A stretch of DNA of 64,000 nucleotides, from positions 62,001 to 126,000 of the forward strand of contig DASUHB010000033.1 in assembly GCA_036273715.1 (NCBI GenBank), given 5' to 3'. Source of the DNA: Gemmatimonadaceae bacterium (GTDB lineage Bacteria > Gemmatimonadota > Gemmatimonadetes > Gemmatimonadales > Gemmatimonadaceae). This document shows, one piece after another, positions 48,401 through 56,298 of this stretch; position 1 is the first letter of the stretch, and every line of letters starts with the position of its first letter. The notes beneath the pieces were generated by a model that saw nothing but the letters and a program-made list of their open reading frames with translations, did not search any database and was not told the DNA's origin. The position numbers and the translations under genes were made by a program.

Positions 48401-48503
48401 CCGAGGGCAGCTGGAGCGCCGCACCGATGCCGGCGGCGCTCAGCAGCGCCACCACCAGATAAATGAAGCGGCGTTGCCGGACGAGGTGGTCGAAGAGACT
48501 CAC
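45423..48503 (-). CDS. RND efflux transporter permease (inner-membrane pump subunit)
   Basis: 1026 residues, the usual RND size, with TM helices 1 and 7-flanking pattern and two large periplasmic loops. It starts MSLFDHLVRQRRFIYLVVAL. The TM4 proton-relay Asp pair is present (GLVIDDAVVITENI, Asp393/Asp394). EEAVSVVPGVSRVDSKTIRG is typical of HAE-1/CusA-like pumps. It forms a tripartite export complex with the adaptor gene (4-base overlap upstream) and the TolC-like gene. Drug versus metal preference is not readable. It is the last gene of the regulator-kinase-pump operon. Confidence 0.95.
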   Translation of the reverse strand: MSLFDHLVRQRRFIYLVVALLSAAGIGAALQLPSAIYPELVFPRITIVAQGSALGARQIVFSITRPLEEAVSVVPGVSRVDSKTIRGSSQIDVTFAPNTDMIYALQLVQARVNEAQQQLPPGIQIEVARLTPSLFPILSYNLEGGDPATLYDIARYQIKPLLSRIPGVGLVDVQGSDVREIEVVADPERLASAGLSYDDLAAAIDSAITPQAVGRVARDYRQYLIVTDNEAHDVDDVANVVVSDGLRVRDLATVMLGTEDHVSVIAGDGRPAALLNVTRQIGGNTLLIADSVAAIARQVQRTLPPGVRLKPVYDQASLVRDAVRSVRDAMLVGAVLAVLILLVFLRHARITAISATSIPLTLMITVFVMRLLGQTFNLMTLGAMAIAIGLVIDDAVVITENIARHVHLTADRHAAIREAVRELVWPVTSSTITTVVVFLPLGLLQGVVGQFFHALSITLSIAVLVSLLLALTIIPLLSEQFVTAHDVEGGGVDERGSGISARIGRMLGRLTDAYSRSLDAALRHPGRTVVIAALLAAGGVVAYQFTGTGFLPEMDEGAFVLDYFTPGGTALAESDRQVRIAESILARTPEISGTSRRLGAELGLFATEQNSGDIVARLVPRSERHRSVDEVIDDVRPRIQAAAPRLHIEFVQILSDVINDLAGAARPVEIKLFGAQLDALERYAKTLAEPMSKVDGIEDLYDGVSEPAAEMLLRVDGAEAARVGLTPAQVGSAVSASLLGVDAGQVHAGDRPIGVRVRAPDSVRYDPLRLGSLPVMTGATGRAIVPLSSLASVHAVDSRAELDRENQQQMLDMTADVSNRSLGDVIKDVKAVLAAHPPPAGIRVELAGQYASQQQAFRALLLVLGLAGVSVVAVMVIQFESFIEPLIIALAAPVSFVGAVLLLLITGTPLNVSSFMGLILLVGLIVKNGIILLDFTRYRMRHEGMALDAALRDAARVRLRPILMTTLCTLFGLLPLALGLGPGSELQRPLALAVIGGLALSTPITLYVVPSLVMAIRARRRSAAAW

Positions 48504-49552
48504 GGTTTGACCGGGACGATCTTCGCGCTGTCCGCCACGCCGTAGGCTCCGTAGGTGACGACGCGCTCGCCGGCGGCGAGCCCTTTCAGAATCTCGGCGT
48601 CGGTCTCCGTGCGCGCGCCGACGTCGACGTCCCGCGCATGCGCGACGCCGGACGAATCCACCACGTAGACGCGGTAGCCTTCGCCCTCCGGCACGAGGGC
48701 CTGGATCGGCACCGACACCGCGTCGGCGTGCACCGCGACATCGATCCGCCCGAAGACGGTTTCGCCAATGCGCAGCGCGCGCGCCGGGTGGTCGAGACGC
48801 GCGCGGACACCGACGCTGCGCGTGGCCGAGTCGAGCGTCACGGCGACCGATTGCACGATGCCGTCGCCCAGCGTCTCGCCGCCGGCGTTCGCGCCGGCCA
48901 CGAGCGACACGCTGTCGCCGGCATGCACGCGCGCCGCGAGCGCCGGAGAGAGCGCGAGCACGATGTCCAACGCCGACGGATCGGCCACTTCCACGACGAG
49001 CTGCCCCGGGTCGACCGACTGGCCTAACACGGCATTGAGGCGCGTCACCACGCCGGAAATCGGCGTGCGCAGCGTCGCCAACTCGGCGTTCCGTTGGGCG
49101 GCGCTGAGCGCTGCCTGCGCCTGCGCCAGCTCCGCACTCGCCGTCTCCTCGTCCTTGCGCGGCGCGATGCCCTGATCGGCCAGACGCGCCGCGCGGTCGA
49201 AGCTCGCCTGCGCAGTCGCGACCGCGGCGTGCGCGCTCCTGGCCGCGGCGTCGAACGGCGCGTGATCGAGCTCCACCAGCGCCTGTCCGGCGTGCACGCG
49301 CTCGCCGACCGCGACGTCGATGCGCAGCACGCGCGCCGTGGCCGGTGCGGACAGCGCCGCCAATCCCCGCGGTCGGGCCGCAACGGTGCCGATCGCGTCC
49401 ACCGTTTCGATGAACGGATGCCGGGTTGCTTGCGCGGTGCGGGCGCCGACCACCGGCGGCGGTCCGGCGCCCGTGTCGTCGCTCGCCTCATCGCCGCGGC
49501 GGCACGATACGGCAACCACGGCGAGCGCGCACAACAGGAGGAATCGTGGCAT
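48500..49552 (-). CDS. RND periplasmic adaptor (membrane fusion) lipoprotein
   Basis: 350 residues. A lipoprotein signal ends at a lipobox Cys17 (LCALAVVAVSC), anchoring it to a membrane facing the periplasm. A lipoyl/barrel-sandwich domain (APATARVLRIDVAVGERVHA), a coiled-coil hairpin (residues about 100-160, Ala/Gln/Arg-rich) and beta-barrel (VRARLDHPARALRIGETVFG) follow in the standard MFP order. It bridges the RND pump (start overlapping by 4 bases) and the TolC-like channel (1-base overlap). Confidence 0.94.
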   Translation of the reverse strand: MPRFLLLCALAVVAVSCRRGDEASDDTGAGPPPVVGARTAQATRHPFIETVDAIGTVAARPRGLAALSAPATARVLRIDVAVGERVHAGQALVELDHAPFDAAARSAHAAVATAQASFDRAARLADQGIAPRKDEETASAELAQAQAALSAAQRNAELATLRTPISGVVTRLNAVLGQSVDPGQLVVEVADPSALDIVLALSPALAARVHAGDSVSLVAGANAGGETLGDGIVQSVAVTLDSATRSVGVRARLDHPARALRIGETVFGRIDVAVHADAVSVPIQALVPEGEGYRVYVVDSSGVAHARDVDVGARTETDAEILKGLAAGERVVTYGAYGVADSAKIVPVKP

Positions 49553-50799
49553 TACGGGCTCTGGCTGGAAGCGGTCGCCAGCCGGAGCGCCGCATCGGCG
49601 ATCTGGGCGGCGGCGACGTCGTCGACGAATTGCAGCAGCATCCCGCGCGCGTTCCGCTGTGCCTCCAATACGTTAGGCAGCGCGGACGCGCCTTCGGAAT
49701 ACGCGGCGAGCGACATGCGGGCCACCGTGTCGGCGCCGGCCAACAGCTGCCGGTCGCGCTCCGCGCGCGCAATGGCTAACGCCCGCTCGCGCGCCGACCG
49801 CAAGCGCTCGGCGTCGCTCTCGCGGGTGGCGAGCGTGAGCTGTGCGCGCGCGCGATCGCGCGCCGCCTGCGCGGTCGCGATGGCACCGCCATGCCGATCG
49901 AACAGCGGCAGCGGAATCGTCACGCCGAACAGCGGCAGCGCGCCCGGCTCCTGCCCCGTCGGATCGCCGCCCTCGATGCCCGCTTCGACCGACGGTGCGG
50001 CGAAGACGTTGCGTCGTTCCAGTGTGTACGATCGTTCGGCGGCATCGAGGTCGGCGCGCGCGGCCGCAACGGCGAACGGGGCCGCGCTGTCGGCCGGCGG
50101 CGACGGATCGGCGGCAGGAATGACGAGGCTGTCGGCGAGCGAGATGGCGGGCGTGTCGGCCGTCATGCCCATCAAGCGTTGCAGATCGAGCAGCGCCAGG
50201 ACCGCGGTGAGCGAGTCGTCCTGCGCGGTATTTTCGAGCTGTCCTGCGTTGATCTGCGCCAGCTTCACATCCAGCTCGCTGGCGTCTCCCGCCTGCTCCC
50301 GGCGCTGCGCCATGTGAAACAGGCTGTCGGCGTCGAGGGCGTCGCGCCGGCCTAACCGAGCGTGTTCCTGGAGGGCGAGCACGCGCGCGTAACTGGTCTC
50401 GGCGACGAACGTCACCGACGCGCGTGCGAGACCCAGACGCAGCGTCGCCGCGTGCTGGCCGGCCGCGGCTGCGCCGACGCGCGGGTTGCGCACCCACGGA
50501 AAGTCGAGGGGAATGTCGAGCATCGAGTGGTGCCGCGGAATGTCCTTCGTGTACTGAAACGAAAACGTCGGGTTGGGATACGCGCGCGCGCTGGACAGCC
50601 CCGCTGCAGCCGTCGCGCTGTCGGCGCCGGCCAGCGCCAGGAGCGGCTGCGAGGAGAGCGCCGCGGCGACTGCCTGCGCGCGCGTGTACGGCTGTTGGGC
50701 GTGCGCGCATGGCGCCGACATGGCGCCGGCTGCGATGGCGGCACCGACCAGGAGCGCACGCCTCGCAGTCGGATGCGGCGGAGGGATCGTGGAGCGCAT
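49552..50799 (-). CDS. TolC/CusC-type outer-membrane efflux channel
   Basis: 415 residues with a signal peptide (GAAIAAGAMSAPCAHAQQ). Two repeats of long Ala/Gln/Leu-rich helices separated by strands (YPNPTFSFQYTKDIPRHHSM; LPLFGVTIPLPLFDRHGGAI) match the OEP repeat of the TolC family; FDRHGGAIATAQAARDRARA is the typical helix entry of the second repeat. As outer-membrane duct it completes the RND pump. It lies 42 bases downstream of the histidine kinase and overlaps the adaptor gene by one base (TGATG). Confidence 0.93.
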   Translation of the reverse strand: MRSTIPPPHPTARRALLVGAAIAAGAMSAPCAHAQQPYTRAQAVAAALSSQPLLALAGADSATAAAGLSSARAYPNPTFSFQYTKDIPRHHSMLDIPLDFPWVRNPRVGAAAAGQHAATLRLGLARASVTFVAETSYARVLALQEHARLGRRDALDADSLFHMAQRREQAGDASELDVKLAQINAGQLENTAQDDSLTAVLALLDLQRLMGMTADTPAISLADSLVIPAADPSPPADSAAPFAVAAARADLDAAERSYTLERRNVFAAPSVEAGIEGGDPTGQEPGALPLFGVTIPLPLFDRHGGAIATAQAARDRARAQLTLATRESDAERLRSARERALAIARAERDRQLLAGADTVARMSLAAYSEGASALPNVLEAQRNARGMLLQFVDDVAAAQIADAALRLATASSQSP

Positions 50800-50841
50800 T
50801 CGCAGTGAAATTAGGCGGCGTAGCTGTCAGCGGGATTACAG

Positions 50842-52104
50842 TCAGGGCGCGCGCGGAAATCGCAGTGTAACCGTGGTGCCGGCGCCCGGCGCCGAATCGA
50901 GCGAGACCGTCGCGCCGTGCGCCGTGGCGATCCACCGGGCGATCGAGAGGCCGAGGCCGGCGCCGGGCGCGCGCTCGCGCGCGTTTTCGGCGCGGTAAAA
51001 TCGGTCGAACACGTGCGGCATCTGGGCTGCCGGGATGCCGATCCCCGTGTCGGCGATGACGACGGTCGACGTTCCGTTGGTCGCCGAAACATCCACGCGC
51101 ACCCGTCCGCCGTGCGGCGTGAATTTCACGGCGTTGTCGAGAATCTGCATGAGCAGCTGACGGACGAGCGCGCGGTCGCCGATGATCGGGCTTTCCTCGA
51201 ACGTCCCGACGTCGAGCGCCACGCCGCGCTGCCGCGCCAGGACGTGCGCGGCGTCGGCCGCATCGAGCGCGATGTCGTCGAGGAAGAAGGGCTCCTGTGC
51301 GACCGGCCATTCCCCGGCGTCGGCGTGCGCGAGCGTAAGCAGGTCGCCCACGATGCCGCCTAACCGCTCGGCCTCTTCTTCGACGCGGGTCAGCGTCTCG
51401 ATGTAGGCGGATGGCTCGCGCTCGCGTTGGAGCGCGACTTCGGCCCGCGTCCTGAGCACGGCGATCGGCGTGCGCAATTCGTGCGCGGCGTCGGCCATGA
51501 ACCGGCGCATCTGCGACATGGTCGCCTCGACTGGCGCGGTGGACTTGCGCATGAGAATCCAGCCGCCTAACGCAACCAGCAGCAGCGCGGCCAGCGAGGC
51601 GCCGCCGAACGCGCCGATCAGCGACGCATAGCGGTCCTCGAGCTCCACGCGGTCGGCGGCCGCCAGCGCGATGTAGCGCGTGCCGCTCGACGTGGTGAAC
51701 GCCGCGGCGTGAATGCGCAGCGTGTGGCCGTGGCCTATGTGCGAGTTGAGCGTCACATCCCCCGCCGCGATCGCGCGCTCAGCGGCGCGCGTCACCCACG
51801 CCGGCGCCGACGGCGGCTTGAAGGGCGCTGCCGCCGCCGTGAGCAGAAAGAGCTGCCGGTCGGGGATGTGCAGCTCATCCACCGCGTCCACGACCTGGCC
51901 CCGGGCTTCGGCCGCTTCCATTTCTCGAATGTTCGCAGCGCGCATGAGCTGCTCGGTGGCGGCCTCGAGCGACGTATCGAGCTGGGCCGTGATCTGCGAC
52001 CGGATCACCGCGAACAACCCCCCGCCTAACAACACGAGGATGAGCCCGAACGTCGCCGCGTACCAGGCGGTGAGGCCGAGCCGGATGCGTGTCAGCGGCT
52101 GCAT
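50842..52104 (-). CDS. Membrane sensor histidine kinase
   Basis: 420 residues from ATG 52104; a TTG at 52125 is less likely because it would lie in the regulator gene. Two transmembrane helices (about 13-35 and 163-187) flank a 125-residue periplasmic sensor. The H-box is MADAAHELRTPIAVLRTRAE (His208), N-box LMQILDNAVKFTPHGG, and the ATP lid ADTGIGIPAAQMPHVF with GAGLGLSIARWIATAHG. It should phosphorylate the adjacent OmpR-type regulator (7-base gap). The HAMP-like part is unusually short. Signal unknown; the pump and arn genes suggest antibiotic or cationic-peptide stress. Confidence 0.93.
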   Translation of the reverse strand: MQPLTRIRLGLTAWYAATFGLILVLLGGGLFAVIRSQITAQLDTSLEAATEQLMRAANIREMEAAEARGQVVDAVDELHIPDRQLFLLTAAAAPFKPPSAPAWVTRAAERAIAAGDVTLNSHIGHGHTLRIHAAAFTTSSGTRYIALAAADRVELEDRYASLIGAFGGASLAALLLVALGGWILMRKSTAPVEATMSQMRRFMADAAHELRTPIAVLRTRAEVALQREREPSAYIETLTRVEEEAERLGGIVGDLLTLAHADAGEWPVAQEPFFLDDIALDAADAAHVLARQRGVALDVGTFEESPIIGDRALVRQLLMQILDNAVKFTPHGGRVRVDVSATNGTSTVVIADTGIGIPAAQMPHVFDRFYRAENARERAPGAGLGLSIARWIATAHGATVSLDSAPGAGTTVTLRFPRAP

Positions 52105-52111
52105 CGATCGC

Positions 52112-52783
52112 TCAGGACTGCCCAAACCGGTAGCCCGCGCCGCGCACCGTGTGGATGAGGCGCGGCGTGAAGCCCTCGTCGATCTTGCGCCGCAACCGCC
52201 GGACGAGTACTTCGAGCACGTTGGTGAACGGATCGTGGTTGTCGTCCCACACGTACGCCGTAATCGCCGCGCGATCGACGACTTCTCCCTCGTGCTGCAG
52301 AAAGAACTCGAGCAGCGTGTACTCCTTGCCGGTGAGCACGATCTCCGTTCCGGCGCGCCGAACGCGGTGGGCGCGGAGATCTACCTCGAGGTTCTCGATG
52401 CGCCGAAGGGATGGCTCGAGACGCGGCTGACGTCGCGCGAGTGCGTGGATGCGCGCGAGCAGCTCGCGAAACGCGAACGGCTTCACGAGGTAATCGTCGG
52501 CGCCGGCCTCCAGACCGCGGACGCGATCGTCGACGGCGCTCCGCGCCGTGAGCATCAGGATGGGCGTCGCGATGTCGCCGCTGCGCACCTGCGCGCAGAG
52601 GTCGAGGCCGCTTCCGCCCGGCAGCATGATGTCGAGTATGATGACATCGTACGCGTGCGAGAAGGCCGCATTGCTTCCGTCGGCGAACGTGTGCACGATC
52701 ACCGCGTCGATATGCTGTTCGCCCAACCCGTCGCGCAAAATGCGCGAGAGCTCGGGATCATCTTCAACGATTAGAACGCGCAT
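52112..52783 (-). CDS. OmpR/PhoB-family response regulator
   Basis: 223 residues from ATG 52783 (MRVLIVEDDPELSRILRDGL). The REC phosphoacceptor is Asp51 (DVIILDIMLPGGSG), with the conserved Lys in ADDYLVKPFAFRELLARI. The C-terminal winged helix contains EIVLTGKEYTLLEFFLQHEG and NVLEVLVRRLRRKIDEGF with TVRGAGYRFGQS. It forms a two-component pair with the next gene and heads the operon that ends with the RND pump. Its 5' end faces the Nudix/arn operon across a 163-base gap, so it may control both directions (inference). Confidence 0.95.
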   Translation of the reverse strand: MRVLIVEDDPELSRILRDGLGEQHIDAVIVHTFADGSNAAFSHAYDVIILDIMLPGGSGLDLCAQVRSGDIATPILMLTARSAVDDRVRGLEAGADDYLVKPFAFRELLARIHALARRQPRLEPSLRRIENLEVDLRAHRVRRAGTEIVLTGKEYTLLEFFLQHEGEVVDRAAITAYVWDDNHDPFTNVLEVLVRRLRRKIDEGFTPRLIHTVRGAGYRFGQS

Positions 52784-52946
52784 GGCGAAATGATCACGCC
52801 GGAAAGGTGGGGTCCGAACGCGACGCTCCGCAATCGAGCGCCCTGGTCGCCGAGGCGTCCGAGGCCCTACTCTGCCTGGCGCGGCGATTCCTGCGTGCAA
52901 GGGCGTTTCGCCGCGTTCCCGCTCACCACCTTCTATCTTTCGCGCC
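52784..52946. promoter_or_regulatory. 163-base divergent region between regulator operon and Nudix-arn operon
   Basis: This is the only intergenic DNA between the two operons and should hold both promoters. Toward the plus strand, TATCTT at 52934-52939 is a possible -10, close to ATG 52947 (leader of only a few bases), without a good -35. I did not find clear direct repeats of the kind bound by OmpR-type regulators. Confidence 0.4.
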
Positions 52947-53408
52947 ATGATCGAAGCCCGGGTTGCCACCGTCGACGTGTATCCGCTCCGGCGTCACGGC
53001 ACCGAGTGGCGCACGCTCGTGCTCGAGCGCGCGGCCAACACGCGATGCACCGGCGCGTGGGAAGCCGTGCACGGCCACATCGAGCCGGGGGAACGACCGG
53101 AAGATGCAGCGATCCGTGAAATCGCCGAGGAGACGGGTCTCATCGTGACGCACCTGTACAATGTCACGGTGCAGCCGTTCTACCTGCACACGTTGCACGT
53201 GGTCACGCTTGCGGTTGCGTTTGCCGGCATCGTGGGCGAGGGCAGTGTGCGATTGTCGGGCGAGCACGCGCGATCCGAGTGGGTGTCGATCGACGATGCG
53301 GTTCGGCGGTTCGCCTGGCCGCGCTCGGCGGTGGCGCTGCGGGAAGCCGCCTACTTGTTGCGCGGCGGGGATGGCGGCGCCGTGGACGACGTGCTGCGAG
53401 TGCGCTGA
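52947..53408 (+). CDS. Nudix hydrolase
   Basis: 153 residues. The 23-residue Nudix box is intact: GHIEPGERPEDAAIREIAEE then TGLI (G-x5-E-x7-REU-x-EE-x-GU). It hydrolyses a nucleoside diphosphate linked to some moiety X, using Mg2+, in the cytosol; size and sequence (VHGHIEPGE start) are like RNA pyrophosphohydrolase/dATP-pyrophosphohydrolase relatives but the substrate is not readable. Two bases separate it from arnT, so it is likely co-transcribed with the arn genes, perhaps by chance of position. Confidence 0.92.
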   Translation: MIEARVATVDVYPLRRHGTEWRTLVLERAANTRCTGAWEAVHGHIEPGERPEDAAIREIAEETGLIVTHLYNVTVQPFYLHTLHVVTLAVAFAGIVGEGSVRLSGEHARSEWVSIDDAVRRFAWPRSAVALREAAYLLRGGDGGAVDDVLRVR

Positions 53409-53410
53409 GC

Positions 53411-55099
53411 GTGACCGGCGCGGCCGGCCCTTTGCCTAACGGAGCGGCGGCGCGGGGCGAGCGGCGCGTGCTGCTCGTCCTGCTCTTCGTCTTCGCGGCA
53501 CTGCTCATGCTCGAGCTGCCCGGGTCGTGGCTCATCGAGCCCGACGAGGCGCGCTATGCCGAAGTCCCGCGCGAGATGCTGGCGTCGCACGACTTCGTGA
53601 CGCCGGAGTTGAACGGCGCGCACTACTTCGAAAAGCCTCCGCTCCTCTATTGGACGAACGCCCTGTCGATGCATGCGTTCGGGCTCACGGCCTACGCGGC
53701 GCGCTTGCCGACGCGCCTGGCTGCGTTGGGCACGGCCGCGCTGCTCGTCGTCGAGCTCGAGACGCCGGAGCTACCGGGGTGGGGCTTGTGGGCGGCGCTC
53801 ATCCTTCTGTCGGCGCCGTTGAGCTTCGTGTTGGGCCGGTACAATCTCACCGACGGCATCCTGACGCTCGCGCTCACGGGGGCGTTCTTCGCGCTGCGGC
53901 GCTTTCTCGCTGCCGGCGAGCGAGGCGCCCGGGCCACCGGCGCCCTGGCTACGTTAGGCGCCTGCGTCGCCCTGGCGATGCTGGCCAAGGGACTCATCGG
54001 TATCGTGTTTCCGGGCCTCGTGCTGCTCGTATGGGCCGCCGTCACCGGCCGCTGGCGACGCGTCGGCGACGCGCTCTGGTCGCCCGCGCCAATCGTGTTT
54101 CTCGTCCTCGCCGCCCCCTGGTTCGTGCTCGTCCAACACGCCAACCCTGCCTTCGCCTCGATCTTTTTCGTACGGGAACATTTCGCACGCTTCGCCACCG
54201 GCGAGGCGAGACGGGCCGGCCCGATCTATTACTTTGTCGCCGCATTCATCGCCGGATTCGTCCCGTGGACGTTCGTCACGCCGCGTTCCGTTAGGCAGAC
54301 GATGGACGCGTGGCGCGCCCGCGCCGCCGCGCACCCCGATGCGCTCTTCTTCTCCGTCTGGTTCTGCGTCGTCCTCGTGTTCTTTTCCCTGTCGCGCTCC
54401 AAGCTGCTCCCGTACATCCTCCCGGCCTTCCCGGCCGCTGCCGCGCTCGTCGCCCGCGCCGTGCTGACGCGCACCGAGAGCGTGAGGCGCGCGCTCGTCG
54501 TCCACGCCGTCACCGTGACCATCGTGGCGATCGGCGGCGTCGGGTATGGCCTGGCGAGCGGCGAGCTGCGCCGCTATCACGCCGTGGCGTTCGCGGTGTT
54601 GGGCGCGGCACTTCTCCTCGCCGGCGCCTGGATCGGAGTGTCACTCGCTCGCGCGCACGGTAGACGCGCGCTGCTGCCGGCCGTGTTGGGCTGGGGCGGC
54701 GTCTACCTCGCCATCATTCTCGCCCTGCCGCAGTTTGCCGACGACCTCTCCGCGCACAACCTCGCGCTCATCGCGGCGCGCACCACTGATGCGGAAGTCG
54801 TCTCGTATCGCTGCTACCCGCAGGAGTTCCCCTGGGTGCTTCGCCATCCGATCGCCGTCGCCGACTACGTGGACGAGCTCGGCTCCGACGGCGTGCGATC
54901 GCCCGAGTTGTATTGGTCGCGCGCAGAGTTCTGGAAACGATGGAACTCGCCCGAGCACCTGGTGGTCGTCATCAAGCGCCGCGCCCGCGCGGAGTTCGAT
55001 GCCTCGCCGGCGCCGGGGACATCCCTCGGCGCAAATCGGAAGTATGTTGTATTGGCGAATTTTCCGGCACGAGCCGCGTCCCCGAACCCGACGAGATGA
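53411..55099 (+). CDS. arnT: ArnT/PMT-family lipid A aminoarabinose transferase
   Basis: 562 residues from GTG 53411, with about 12 hydrophobic segments and a periplasmic C-terminal domain. The catalytic first-loop motif EPDEARYAEVPREM (Asp/Glu pair) is diagnostic of GT83/GT39 enzymes, and LNGAHYFEKPPLLYW is the conserved following segment (as in ArnT). It moves L-Ara4N from undecaprenyl phosphate to lipid A phosphate on the outer face of the inner membrane, lowering negative charge and giving cationic peptide/polymyxin resistance. The assignment rests on the motifs and on five arn-type genes following with ATGA overlaps. The PMT/O-mannosyl branch is the alternative. Confidence 0.85.
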   Translation: MTGAAGPLPNGAAARGERRVLLVLLFVFAALLMLELPGSWLIEPDEARYAEVPREMLASHDFVTPELNGAHYFEKPPLLYWTNALSMHAFGLTAYAARLPTRLAALGTAALLVVELETPELPGWGLWAALILLSAPLSFVLGRYNLTDGILTLALTGAFFALRRFLAAGERGARATGALATLGACVALAMLAKGLIGIVFPGLVLLVWAAVTGRWRRVGDALWSPAPIVFLVLAAPWFVLVQHANPAFASIFFVREHFARFATGEARRAGPIYYFVAAFIAGFVPWTFVTPRSVRQTMDAWRARAAAHPDALFFSVWFCVVLVFFSLSRSKLLPYILPAFPAAAALVARAVLTRTESVRRALVVHAVTVTIVAIGGVGYGLASGELRRYHAVAFAVLGAALLLAGAWIGVSLARAHGRRALLPAVLGWGGVYLAIILALPQFADDLSAHNLALIAARTTDAEVVSYRCYPQEFPWVLRHPIAVADYVDELGSDGVRSPELYWSRAEFWKRWNSPEHLVVVIKRRARAEFDASPAPGTSLGANRKYVVLANFPARAASPNPTR

Positions 55100-56298
55100 C
55101 CGAATCCGCCCGCCCACCCGCGTTGCATCCCGCGGAGCGCACGACCTTCCTCCCGTTCTCGCGCCCAACGATCGGCGACGCGGAGATCGCCGAGGTGGTC
55201 GACAGCATGCGCTCGGGGTGGATCACGACCGGTCCCAAGGTGGAACGGTTCACGAACGAATTCGCCGCGTACGTCGGCGCGCGCCACGCGTCGGCGGTGT
55301 CGTCGGCCACCGCGGGCCTCCACCTCGCGCTTCTGGCGCACGGCATCGGGGTGGGGGATGAGGTCATCACGTCGCCCCTGACGTTCGTGGCAACGCTCAA
55401 CGTCATCGAGCTCGTCGGCGCGACGCCGGTGCTCGCGGACATCGATCGGCACACGCTGCAGATTCGCGTCGACCACGTGGCGCGTCGCATCGGCCCGCGC
55501 ACGCGCGCGATCATTCCCGTGCACTTCGTTGGGCAGCCCGTGGATCTCGACCCGCTGCTCGACCTCGCGCGCGCACACGATCTGGTGTTGATCGAAGATG
55601 CGGCGCACGCCGCGGGCACGGAATACAGAGGACGGCGCATCGGTTCGTTCCCGACCACGAGCGTGTTCTCGTTCCACCCGAACAAGAACATCACGACCGG
55701 CGAAGGCGGCATGGTGGTGTCGCACGACGAAGACGTGATGTCGCGCGTCACGCTGCTCAAGTTCCACGGATTGAGCCGCGATGCATGGAAGCGCTTCGAC
55801 CGCGCCGGCTCGCCGCGGTACGATGTCGCGATCCCCGGCTTCAAGTACAACATGATGGACATGCAGGCAGCGTTAGGCATCCACCAGCTGCCGCAGCTCG
55901 ACGCGTTCATCGAGGCGCGACGGCGCCTGGCCGAGCGGTATCAGGCGGCGTTCCGCGGGCTCGATGCGCTCCTCTTGCCCGAGCCGGTGCCATACCCGTC
56001 GCGCCACGCGTGGCACCTCTACACGCCGCTGCTCGATCTCGATGCGCTCACCATCGGTCGCGACGCGTTCATGGCCGAGCTCAAGGCGCGCAACATCGGT
56101 GTGGGATTGCACTACACGGCGGCGCACGAATTCTCGTACTATCGCGATCGCTACGGCTGGCGGCCGGATGATTTCCCGGATGCGCACTTCGTGTCCGACC
56201 GCATTCTCTCGCTGCCGCTGTATCCGACGCTCACCCACGCCGATCAGGATGACGTGATCGCCGCCGTGCGCGACATTGCCCAACGGAGCGCGCGATGA
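55096..56298 (+). CDS. arnB: UDP-4-amino-4-deoxy-L-arabinose aminotransferase (DegT/DnrJ/EryC1 family)
   Basis: 400 residues, PLP fold-type I. The Schiff-base lysine is Lys197 (VFSFHPNKNITTGEGGM), the substrate/PLP site SSATAGLHLALLAHGIG, SPLTFVATLNVIELVG and IEDAAHAAGTEY match ArnB. It transaminates UDP-4-keto-arabinose with glutamate. Other DegT enzymes (for example perosamine synthases) share the motifs, but position between arnT and an ArnC-type glycosyltransferase, all joined by 4-base overlaps, supports ArnB. Start ATG 55096 in the ATGA junction. Confidence 0.88.
   Translation: MTESARPPALHPAERTTFLPFSRPTIGDAEIAEVVDSMRSGWITTGPKVERFTNEFAAYVGARHASAVSSATAGLHLALLAHGIGVGDEVITSPLTFVATLNVIELVGATPVLADIDRHTLQIRVDHVARRIGPRTRAIIPVHFVGQPVDLDPLLDLARAHDLVLIEDAAHAAGTEYRGRRIGSFPTTSVFSFHPNKNITTGEGGMVVSHDEDVMSRVTLLKFHGLSRDAWKRFDRAGSPRYDVAIPGFKYNMMDMQAALGIHQLPQLDAFIEARRRLAERYQAAFRGLDALLLPEPVPYPSRHAWHLYTPLLDLDALTIGRDAFMAELKARNIGVGLHYTAAHEFSYYRDRYGWRPDDFPDAHFVSDRILSLPLYPTLTHADQDDVIAAVRDIAQRSAR

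Noticed and set aside
48500-52783. Pump operon as horizontally acquired island
   Set aside because: Base composition, codon style and GTTAGGC motif density match or exceed those of the neighbours; no mobility genes are near.
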